Assembly: GCF_021462825.1 (NCBI RefSeq) | Contig: NZ_JAKEEB010000010.1 | Span: forward strand, 176,706 to 240,705 | Length of the DNA: 64,000 bases | From: Streptomyces glomeratus | Lineage (GTDB): Bacteria; Actinomycetota; Actinomycetes; Streptomycetales; Streptomycetaceae | Reading direction: 5' to 3' | Shown here: positions 53,606-60,814 of the stretch, in pieces | Layout: each line of letters begins with the position of its first letter | Position numbering within the stretch: the stretch's first letter is position 1 | Notes under the pieces: generated by a model | Database searches by the model: none | The model's input: the letters and a program-made list of their open reading frames with translations, nothing else | Told to the model about the DNA's origin: nothing | Translations under genes and position numbers: made by a program

Positions 53606-55354
53606 TCAGCCCTTCTTCAGCAGTAGTTCCGTGTTGCGGTCGCGGGGGTCGCCCTGGAGGGTGAGGGAGCCTTCGTGGGCGTTGAATGAGAGTTCGCGGT
53701 AGAGGGCGGCGAGGCCGGTCTGAGACAGGTCGGTGAAGTCCGTGCGGTGCGGGGCGGCGGACTCGATCAGGGTGGTGTACAGGGAGAGCGTGCCGTCCTT
53801 GTTGTCCACCAGCTCGATGACACGGGCGAGTTGGGGGAAGTCGACGTGGGAGGCGGTGGATATCTCCCAGAAGGAGTGGCCGCCGCTGCCGGTGTGCGGG
53901 GTGATGGTGTTGCGGTGCACATGGCCGTTGACCCAGGCGACGACGTTGCGGTGCCGGCCGAGCAGGGCGAGCAGTTCGTCGCCGTTGTAGCGCTTCTCGT
54001 GCGGGCGGGCCGGGTCGGGGCGCGGGGTGGGCATCGAGGTGCTGGTGTAGTGGCTGAAGACGATGGCGTACTCGTCCTTGTGCGCGTTCAGCGTGCGCTC
54101 CAGCCAGGCCATCTGGGCCGCGCCGATCGAGCCGCTGAAGTTGCCCTGCGGGTCGGTGGTGTCGAGGCTGATGCCGACGACGTGGTCGGAGACGCGGAAG
54201 GAGTAGTACTGGGTGCCCTCCGCGAGGTTGGCCTGCGTGTAGCCGTGGCCGACCGGGCCCGGGCCGGTGTGCGTCGGGTCGAGGTGGGCCTTGACGTACT
54301 CGGCGGGCGTGAACAGGGCGCGCCGCTCGTCCGGGGTGACCCGGCGCATCGCGCGGGTGTGGGATTTCAGCAGGTCGCGCAGGCCCAGGCCCTTGGGGTC
54401 GGAGCCGTCGTTGATGCTCTGCTGCAGCTTGCGGGCCTCGGCGGCGGTCACGGTGAACAGCTTGCGGTCGCCGGTGGCGAACTCGGTGAGATAGGAGTCC
54501 CCGTGTCCGAAGCAGCCGACCAGGATGGAGTCGTGGTTGCCGACGGTGGAGTACCAGGGGAGGTTCAGGCCGGGGCTGCGCACCTCCCGGGTCGCGGCCT
54601 GCAGGAAGCTCTCCAGGTGAGGGAAGCCGCGCTGCTTGTACTGGTCGCGGACGGTGGAGTCGGGCTGCCAGAACAGGCTCAGGCCGCTGCTCATGGCGCC
54701 CTCGTAGTGACGCGGGTCGCCCGAGTCGGGGATGATGCGGCCGCCGCTGAGTACCTTCAGGTACCAGTCCAGCTCGATGCGGGAGTTGTTGTCGGTGTTG
54801 TCGCCGGTGGTGATGGCGAACTCCAGGGGCCTGCCGGTGACCGGCGCGCCACGCAGCGCGTTGACCCGCTCGACCAGGGAGATTGCGCCCTGCACGGTGA
54901 GCGCCTCCTGCGGGCGCCAGGAGTGCGGCGAGGCAGCTTGCAGGAACTCCGTGCGCAGCGGGTGCTGGCTGTCCATCACATGCAGGTCGGTGAGCTGCAC
55001 GAACGCGGCGAGCGCGGTACGGCGCCCGGCACGCCCGGCCTTGGGCTTGGCCAGTTCGCTGCGTACGACCCGGCTCCAGCCGGGGCCGTCGCCGAGGCGG
55101 CGGTAGCCGGAGCTGTTACGGGCCGCTGCGACCGTGGCGAGCGTGGTGCCCTTCGTGTACGGGGCGAGGGGTGCGGCCGGCGCCTGCCGGGAGTGGGCGA
55201 CGGGCGCCTCCCCCTGGGCCGGGTCGCCGGCGGCCCGGCTCTCCTCGGGCCGCAGGGCGAGTCCGACGCCCGTGGTGAGGGACGCCGCCCCGGCGGCGAG
55301 CAGGGTCCGACGATGCAGAGTGGCCGTCGTGGCGACAGAGCGTGTGCGCGACAT
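53606..55354 (-). CDS. Exported metallophosphoesterase (TIGR03767-like)
   Basis: 582 residues with a Tat-type signal (LHRRTLLAAGAASLTTGVGLAL). The calcineurin-type metal ligands are complete and in order: DxH in QLTDLHVMD, GDN in TTGDNTDNN, GNHD in TVGNHDSI, His in IVFSHYTS, and GHxH in NGHVHRNT. The overall layout matches the actinobacterial TIGR03767 metallophosphoesterase family. The substrate (a phosphomono- or diester outside the cell) is unknown. ATG 55354 has GGGGAGA 8 nt upstream. Convergent with the aminopeptidase gene across a 244-bp gap in which I see no feature. Confidence 0.9.
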   Translation of the reverse strand: MSRTRSVATTATLHRRTLLAAGAASLTTGVGLALRPEESRAAGDPAQGEAPVAHSRQAPAAPLAPYTKGTTLATVAAARNSSGYRRLGDGPGWSRVVRSELAKPKAGRAGRRTALAAFVQLTDLHVMDSQHPLRTEFLQAASPHSWRPQEALTVQGAISLVERVNALRGAPVTGRPLEFAITTGDNTDNNSRIELDWYLKVLSGGRIIPDSGDPRHYEGAMSSGLSLFWQPDSTVRDQYKQRGFPHLESFLQAATREVRSPGLNLPWYSTVGNHDSILVGCFGHGDSYLTEFATGDRKLFTVTAAEARKLQQSINDGSDPKGLGLRDLLKSHTRAMRRVTPDERRALFTPAEYVKAHLDPTHTGPGPVGHGYTQANLAEGTQYYSFRVSDHVVGISLDTTDPQGNFSGSIGAAQMAWLERTLNAHKDEYAIVFSHYTSTSMPTPRPDPARPHEKRYNGDELLALLGRHRNVVAWVNGHVHRNTITPHTGSGGHSFWEISTASHVDFPQLARVIELVDNKDGTLSLYTTLIESAAPHRTDFTDLSQTGLAALYRELSFNAHEGSLTLQGDPRDRNTELLLKKG

Positions 55355-55713
55355 GGAGCGGTCTCCCCGATGCGAACGCGTCAGCGGGCAGTGATCGCGG
55401 GGCCGTCGCTGTCGCGAACGTCCCGCTCGCTCCGGATCATTGGCACCGGCGGTAACCTGCGCGCGAACGCGAACGCAACGCACGACGCCGATCACCGTAC
55501 GTGGATCTTGGGCTACCCTGAGCGTTCACCCCCGCTCGTCGGATGGCCGGGGGGCGGTCACTCCGTGTTCATGCCGCGGGGTAGTGGCCTCATCCCCCGG
55601 GGCGTGCGGTCCATAGAGGTGCCGACCCCGGGATCGGCGACCGTGCGGCCGAGGGGGCGCGCAAATCTGCGGCGGACGGAGTCCACGCCGAGAGGCCCCG
55701 TCGGCCGCGTTCC
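55355..55713. other. Gap between metallophosphoesterase start and MASE1 stop
   Basis: 359 bases, carrying the promoter of the leftward metallophosphoesterase gene. It contains a stuttering GCGCGAACGCGAACGCAACG (55461-55480), but no clean operator or terminator was recognised. Confidence 0.4.
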
Positions 55714-56757
55714 TCAGGTGGGTCCGGCCCGCCCGCCGTTCTTCTCCTGGCCGCCCTGGCCGCCCTGCCTTCCCTGACTGCCCTGGCCGTCGTCGCTGAA
55801 CGTCGGTGGGCCGCCGGTGTCCGGTGCGGCCCTCGCCGCCATCCCGGCGAGCCGCCGGCAGGCATGCTCGATCTTCTCCTGGGTCTCGTTCCGCTCCGTG
55901 ATGGCCGTGGCGAGCAGCAGCGCGGTCAGTGCGGCGGCACCGTTGAACGCCTGGAGCGCCACCATGTCGGTGAGCAGGGAGTGACCGGCGAACGGGCCTG
56001 TTCTGCGGGTGGCGGCGAGGATCGCGAAGGTGGACACGGCCAGCGCGCAGGGCGTGGCTCCGGCGCGCTGGAAGCGGAAGGCCGCCCATGTCAGCAGCGG
56101 GAAGGCAAGGAAGATCAGCGGCACGGGCGCGTTCTCCAGGATCCCGACACCGATGGTGGCCGCCACCAGCAGCGATCCTTCCACCCATCGGGTTCGTGGG
56201 GCGTCCTTCGGCCAGCGCGCCGAGCGAAGAACGAGCAGCACAGGCGTGACCACCAGGACACCCATCGCGTCACCGGTCCACCAGATCCACCAGGTCTGCC
56301 AGAACCCCGCGGGCAGCGCCCGAGCGAGGTGCAGGGTACCGGTGCCCACCGTCGCGCTGATGAGCGTGCCGGTGAACGCGCCGAGGAAGACCAGGGCGAG
56401 CGCGTCCCGGAAGCGGTTGAGTTGGTTGCGGAACCCGGCGCAGCGAAGGAGCGCGTAGGAGCAGAGGGGGGCGAGTGTGTTGCCCGCCACGATCGCGAGC
56501 ACGGCGGGTATCGACGGCCCGAGCCAGATGTTGATCAGGAACGCGCCGAGGGCGATCCCGGGCCAGACACGCGGGCCGAGCAGGAGAAGGCCGGCCACGG
56601 CGATGCCGGTCGGGGGCCACAGCGGTGTCACCTGGCCGCGCACGAGCTGCTGGAGCAGCCCGAGCCTGCCGCAGACGTAATAGAGCGCGGCGACGGCGCA
56701 GATCTCTAGGGCGGCCATGCCACCGCTCCGGAGCCTGTCACGGCGTGCGACAGTCAT
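55714..56757 (-). CDS. Stand-alone MASE1-type membrane sensor domain protein
   Basis: 347 residues with about eight helices in the MASE1 pattern (LEICAVAALYYVCGRLGLLQQLV, VTPLWPPTGIAVAGLLLLG, IVAGNTLAPLCSYALLR, WWTGDAMGVLVVTPVLLVL). The characteristic PLWPPTG and WWxGDAxG motifs are present. MASE1 is normally the input half of histidine kinases, GGDEF or SpoIIE proteins. Here it ends after a short coiled-coil-like helix (TERNETQEKIEHACRRL) and a Gly/Gln-rich tail, with no output domain. The gene directly upstream in the same direction encodes a GAF-PP2C phosphatase, so the sensor may have been split from its effector. Confidence 0.85.
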   Translation of the reverse strand: MTVARRDRLRSGGMAALEICAVAALYYVCGRLGLLQQLVRGQVTPLWPPTGIAVAGLLLLGPRVWPGIALGAFLINIWLGPSIPAVLAIVAGNTLAPLCSYALLRCAGFRNQLNRFRDALALVFLGAFTGTLISATVGTGTLHLARALPAGFWQTWWIWWTGDAMGVLVVTPVLLVLRSARWPKDAPRTRWVEGSLLVAATIGVGILENAPVPLIFLAFPLLTWAAFRFQRAGATPCALAVSTFAILAATRRTGPFAGHSLLTDMVALQAFNGAAALTALLLATAITERNETQEKIEHACRRLAGMAARAAPDTGGPPTFSDDGQGSQGRQGGQGGQEKNGGRAGPT

Positions 56758-56845
56758 CGGAAGGTCTCTTTTCCTCGGCCTGGACCCGTAGTCCATCGTC
56801 CGTCGATCCCGCCGGTTCCACCACGCCGCCGCCGGTCCCTGGCGG

Positions 56846-56922
56846 CTGCGCCTGTGCGGCTGCGCCTGTGCGGCTGCGCCTGTGCGGCTCCGCCTGTGCG
56901 GCTGCGCCTGTGCGGCTGCGCC
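56846..56922. repeat. 14-bp tandem repeats upstream of the MASE1 gene
   Basis: CTGCGCCTGTGCGG occurs at 56846, 56860, 56874, 56888 (one change), 56902 and, truncated, at 56916. The array fills most of the 181-bp gap between the GAF-PP2C stop and the MASE1 start, so it lies in the MASE1 leader or spacer. Confidence 0.95.
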
Positions 56923-56938
56923 GCGCCCGCCGGCCGGT

Positions 56939-58273
56939 TCAGCGCGGGGCGCGTAGGGCGAGGATGGCCATGTCGTCGTGTCCGTCGCTGGGGTGATGGT
57001 CGGCCAGGGCCTGCACGAAGTCCTGCAGGGGCAGCGCCGAGTGGGCGGCGGCGAGTTCGGCAAGTTGGTCCAGGCTCTCGTCGATGGGGTGGCCGGGGTG
57101 TTCGATGAGCCCGTCGGTGAAGAAGACCACGGTCGCACCCGGGGGCAGGGGGCGACTGTGGTCCGGGCGGGGCTGCCCGGTGATGACGTTCAGCGGCAGT
57201 CCGGGCTCGCCGAACAGATATTCCGCTCGCCGGTCCGCGGTGATCAGCAGAGGGGGGACATGGCCCGCGGTGCTCCAGCACAGCCTCCAGCCGGTCCCTG
57301 CGGGTTCGATGCGGGCCAGGGTGGTGGTGGTGACGGGGTTGTCGGTGATGGCCTGCAGAGTGTGGTCGAGGTGGGTGAGGACCGCGCTGGGAGGGTTGCG
57401 CAGGTCGAACAGCAGGGCGCGCAGCATGTTGCGGGTCGAGGCCATGGCGGCCGCGGCATGCAGGTCGTGGCCGACCACGTCGCCGATGACGACGGCCACC
57501 GCACCGTCGGGCAGCGGGATGGCGTCGTACCAGTCCCCGCCCAGAGCGCTGGGCTCGGCCGCGGGCCGGTAGATGGCCGCGGCGTCGAAGGGCCGCAGGT
57601 CGGGCAGGGTCGGCAGCAAGAGCCGCTGGAATTGCTCGGACCTGTTACGAACCTGTTCGAAGAGGCGTACGTTGTCGATCGCTATACCGGCGGCGGTGGC
57701 CAGGGCGACGAGGATCTGCTCGTCGTGGATGTCGAAGGGCTGTCCGTCGAGCCGCTCGGACAGGTAGAGGTCGCCGTAGATCTCGCCGCGGACGGCGATG
57801 GCGACGCCGAGCAGGGTACCCAGGCGCGGGTGGCCGGGCGGGAACCCGACCGAGGCGGGGTGGGAGGAGATGCCCTCGACCCGCAGGGGCTCCGGATGGC
57901 TGATCAGGTATCCGAGCACACCCAGGCCGCGTGGAAACCCGACGTCGGACAGGGCCGCCCGTTCCTGCTCGGTCAAGCCGGCCGCGATGAACTGCGCCAG
58001 GTGTTCGCCGGACTCGTCGAGTACCCCGAGTGCCCCGTAGCGGGCGCCGACCAGGGCCATGCCGGTGGTCACGACGCGGTGCAGCACCGACGGCAACTCC
58101 ACCTCCCGGGTGATGGCCACCACCGCTTCCAGCAGGCCCTGCAACCGGCTCTTGGCGGCGGCCAGGGCGCGCAACTGCTCCTCGATCCGGCCGAGCTCGA
58201 CGTCCAGACGCAGCAGCAGATCTGCACCCTCCGGCCGCTTCGGCCCTCTCCCCTCCTTGTCGCCCGCCATCAC
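56939..58273 (-). CDS. GAF-PP2C (SpoIIE/RsbU-type) phosphatase
   Basis: 444 residues from GTG 58273 (ATG 58270 next to it). A coiled N-terminus (LLLRLDVELGRIEEQLRALAAAKSRLQGLLEAV), a GAF domain (~50-205; AIAVRGEIYGDLYLSERL), and a PP2C domain (~220-440) with ALGGDWYDAIPL, GDVVGHDLHAAA, STAGHVPPLL, FFTDGLIE and DDMAILALR. All metal-binding Asp are present. It lacks a HATPase domain, unlike the pair at 45.7-50.9 kb. It should dephosphorylate a STAS-domain protein in response to a GAF ligand. The MASE1 gene lies downstream in the same direction. Confidence 0.92.
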   Translation of the reverse strand: MMAGDKEGRGPKRPEGADLLLRLDVELGRIEEQLRALAAAKSRLQGLLEAVVAITREVELPSVLHRVVTTGMALVGARYGALGVLDESGEHLAQFIAAGLTEQERAALSDVGFPRGLGVLGYLISHPEPLRVEGISSHPASVGFPPGHPRLGTLLGVAIAVRGEIYGDLYLSERLDGQPFDIHDEQILVALATAAGIAIDNVRLFEQVRNRSEQFQRLLLPTLPDLRPFDAAAIYRPAAEPSALGGDWYDAIPLPDGAVAVVIGDVVGHDLHAAAAMASTRNMLRALLFDLRNPPSAVLTHLDHTLQAITDNPVTTTTLARIEPAGTGWRLCWSTAGHVPPLLITADRRAEYLFGEPGLPLNVITGQPRPDHSRPLPPGATVVFFTDGLIEHPGHPIDESLDQLAELAAAHSALPLQDFVQALADHHPSDGHDDMAILALRAPR

Positions 58274-58358
58274 GATCGCCCGGGGGACCGGTGCTGGTTC
58301 TCGGCGTGCTGGAAGCCGCCCTCGGCGTCCTTGTCGGCGGGTGCGGTCCGTACGGGGT

Positions 58359-58622
58359 TCATGCGCTCGTATCCTTCGGGTCCTTCTCCGACGTGGTGCT
58401 GGTGGCCGGCCTCGGCAACCGGCCGTACTCGCCCATGTCCGGCACCGGGCCGGGTGGCGGCAGGCGCCCGGCCACCATCAGAGCGGTGCTGACCGAGCGG
58501 GTACCCTCACGCTCCCCGGCCTTCACCTCGCCCGCAGCAAAGAGCGCCTCGTGAGCCGCGATGACCAGGGCTGCCACCTGTTTCCGCATCCATGCGAGCG
58601 ACGGGAGCGTCTCTTGCGACAT
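58359..58622 (-). CDS. Small hypothetical protein upstream of the GAF-PP2C gene
   Basis: 87 codons from ATG 58622, with strong third-position GC throughout, reading LAWMRKQVAALVIAAHEALFAAGEVKAGEREGTRSV (two pieces joined by a clear helix), then a Pro-rich and Lys/Asp-rich tail. The stop is 85 bp before the GAF-PP2C start, so the two may be co-transcribed. Its ATG overlaps, on the other strand, the ATG at 58621 of the rightward gene (shared CATG), which means at most one of these exact starts may be right. Family not recognised. Confidence 0.5.
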   Translation of the reverse strand: MSQETLPSLAWMRKQVAALVIAAHEALFAAGEVKAGEREGTRSVSTALMVAGRLPPPGPVPDMGEYGRLPRPATSTTSEKDPKDTSA

Positions 58623-59730
58623 GGACTTGCAGAAGCCGCCGTCGCCGCGGCCCGTCGAAGGGTGTCTCGCCGTCGCGATCCGGCTGCCGGTGCGGATCGT
58701 CGTGCTCGTCCTGGTCGTGCCGGTGCGCATGACGTGGGACGCGCTGGTCGCCGGGGGACGCGTGCTGCGGGACGCCGTGCTGCGGCTGGTGGGCCGGGCG
58801 CTGCTGTGGGCGGCGTGGGCGGTGTTCGTCCGGCCGTGGACGATGCTGTGGCGATACGGCCTCGTGCCGCTGGGGACAGGGCTCGCATGGCTGGGGCGCA
58901 CCCTTGTCGCCGTCCCGGCCGGGTGGGCGTACCGGACCGTGCTGACACCCCTCGGACGGGCAGCGGCACGGGTGCTGCGCGGCATCGGTGCCGGGCTCGG
59001 CCATGTGTACGGGCGCGTGCTGACGCCCGTGGGACACGCTCTCGCCCTGATGCTCAGGGGCATCGGGTACGTCCTCGCCGCCCTCGGAGGAGGGGCCTGT
59101 GCGGTGGCGGCGTGGCTCGTGCGGTATCCGGTCGCCGTACCGGCCCGTCGGCTGCACCGGCATGTCCTGAGGCCGCTCGGGCACGTGACCGCCCGGCTGG
59201 CGCGCGGGATCGCGGGGCTCGTCGGCACGGTGGCCGGTGTCTGCGGGGCCGGCCTGCTGTGGCTGCTGAACATGCTGCTCGTGGTGCCCGCGTCGGCCGT
59301 GTGGCGGTGGATCCTCGCCCCGGCCGGGCGCGTCCTCATGGTCGTCGGGCGTGAGCTCGGCGCCGCTTTCCGTCACGCGTGGCGCGTCGCCGGGCATATC
59401 TCGCTCGCCGTGGGGCGGTTCCTCGGCATCCTCTTCCGGTGGATGTTCCTGGAGCCGGTGCGATGGGCGTACCGGACGGTGCTGACGCCCGTCGGGCACG
59501 CCGTCCGCGACACGGTCCTGCGCCCCGCGGCCGAGGCCGCGCGCGGTGTGGGCAGGGTCGTCCGGCAGACGTCGGCCCTCGTGCGCGAGACCGCCCGGCA
59601 GGCCCGCGCAGACCTCCGCCGCGTGCACTTCGGTGACTCCGGCAGGCCGACGGAGTCTCCCCGGCGGGAACCCATCGGCCGTGCGGCACGTACTCTAGGT
59701 AGCAGGACGACCGCTCTCACGAAGGACTGA
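58621..59730 (+). CDS. Repeat-containing, Arg/Val/Leu-rich membrane-associated protein
   Basis: 369 residues from ATG 58621 (GGGAG is 13 nt upstream). The chain is made of hydrophobic-basic segments, each opening with a variant of (W/R)-x-VL-x-P-x-G: YGLVPLGTG, RTVLTPLGRA, RVLTPVGHA, HVLRPLGHV, WILAPAGRV and RTVLTPVGHA, about 31-42 residues apart. Each segment could be a re-entrant or amphipathic helix lying on a membrane. The C-terminal ~70 residues are polar and basic (RETARQARADLRRVHFGD). No family recognised. It lies 6 bp before the CTG start of DUF2344 and is probably co-transcribed with it and rne. Confidence 0.75.
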   Translation: MDLQKPPSPRPVEGCLAVAIRLPVRIVVLVLVVPVRMTWDALVAGGRVLRDAVLRLVGRALLWAAWAVFVRPWTMLWRYGLVPLGTGLAWLGRTLVAVPAGWAYRTVLTPLGRAAARVLRGIGAGLGHVYGRVLTPVGHALALMLRGIGYVLAALGGGACAVAAWLVRYPVAVPARRLHRHVLRPLGHVTARLARGIAGLVGTVAGVCGAGLLWLLNMLLVVPASAVWRWILAPAGRVLMVVGRELGAAFRHAWRVAGHISLAVGRFLGILFRWMFLEPVRWAYRTVLTPVGHAVRDTVLRPAAEAARGVGRVVRQTSALVRETARQARADLRRVHFGDSGRPTESPRREPIGRAARTLGSRTTALTKD

Positions 59731-59736
59731 ACGACA

Positions 59737-60555
59737 CTGGGCAAGCGACAGCCCGAAGGCCCGCCGCCCGCACCCGCGGTGCAGCGCATCCGACTGCGCT
59801 ACACCAAGCGCGGCCGCCTCCGGTTCACCAGCCACCGTGACTTCCAGCGCGCCTTCGAGCGTGCGCTGCGCCGTGCCGAGGTGCCGATGGCGTACTCGGC
59901 GGGGTTCACGCCGCATCCGAAGGTGTCGTACGCCAATGCCGCACCCACCGGCACGGGCAGTGAGGCGGAGTACCTGGAAATCGCGCTCACCGAGGCGCGC
60001 GACCCGGACAAGCTGCGCGAGCTCCTCGACGAGTCGCTGCCCGCTGGGCTCGATGTCGTCGAGGCGGTCGAGGTCCGTACGTCCGGGCTCGCCGACCGGC
60101 TCGAGGCGTCGGTGTGGGAGCTGCGCCTGGACGGCGTGGAGCCCGCGGACGCCGAGCGAGCGATCGCGGCCTTCACGTCGGCCGGGACCGTCGAGGTCCA
60201 GCGCATGACCAAGAACGGCGTGCGCACCTTCGACACCCGCGCCGCGGTCGTGAGCCTGAAGAGTGCGGACACACACAGTTCGCATGCCGATAGGCCGACC
60301 GACCAGCCCTGTGCGATACTGCGGCTGGTTGTTCGGCACGTGACGCCTGCCGTACGACCCGACGACGTCCTGTCCGGTCTCCGCGCCGTGGCCGACCTGG
60401 CGCCGCCGGTCCCCGCAGCGGTGACCAGGCTGGCGCAGGGGCTGTTCGATGAAGAGACCGGCACGGTGACCGACCCGCTCGCGCCCGACCGCGAGGCAGC
60501 AGCGACCGCGCCGGCCACGGCCGTCGCGACTGCCGCCGCGACGGCGCCGGAGTAA
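59737..60555 (+). CDS. TIGR03936-family protein (DUF2344), partner of the radical SAM protein
   Basis: 272 residues if started at CTG 59737, which has GAAGGA about 10 nt upstream and gives GKRQPEGPPPAPAVQRIRLRYTKRGRLRF; GTG 59779 is a shorter alternative without a ribosome binding site. DUF2344 core: RLRFTSHRDFQRAFERALRRAEVPMAYSAGFTPHPKVSYANA, then EYLEIAL. In many bacteria the domain is adjacent or fused to the TIGR03960 radical SAM protein, and both precede RNase E/G. Its molecular role is unknown. The C-terminal ~40 residues are Ala/Thr-rich and probably disordered. Confidence 0.9.
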   Translation: MGKRQPEGPPPAPAVQRIRLRYTKRGRLRFTSHRDFQRAFERALRRAEVPMAYSAGFTPHPKVSYANAAPTGTGSEAEYLEIALTEARDPDKLRELLDESLPAGLDVVEAVEVRTSGLADRLEASVWELRLDGVEPADAERAIAAFTSAGTVEVQRMTKNGVRTFDTRAAVVSLKSADTHSSHADRPTDQPCAILRLVVRHVTPAVRPDDVLSGLRAVADLAPPVPAAVTRLAQGLFDEETGTVTDPLAPDREAAATAPATAVATAAATAPE

Positions 60556-60651
60556 GGAAGGTTCCGCGTAGGGACGGACGTCGTAATGCCGCCCTCGTAC
60601 TCGGGAGCCACCTGGGTCGGGCAGCGCATCGACCAGAAGACTTTCGCCAGG

Positions 60652-60672
60652 CCGTACGTACATGGCGTACGG
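60652..60672 (+). promoter_or_regulatory. Hairpin in the 259-bp leader of the RNase E/G gene
   Basis: CCGTAC (60652-60657) pairs with GTACGG (60667-60672) around GTACATGGC. RNase E genes are commonly autoregulated through their 5' leader, so a structured leader is plausible; the link is inference. Confidence 0.35.
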
Positions 60673-60814
60673 AACCGACGAGACAGGACACAGAGAGCTC
60701 CCGTGCGGCGCCCGCGCCCCGGACGGCGGCACCGCGCATCGCGCGAGCCGCGGACGTCACCGGCGATGCCGGACCAGGCGCGGCGCCCGGGAGCCTGACG
60801 GGAGAAACGCCCGC

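Noticed and set aside
43595..59736. Prophage or integrative conjugative element
   Set aside because: No integrase, transfer, replication or structural genes, and the tRNA genes are 22 kb away; only the 17-bp duplication hints at recombination.
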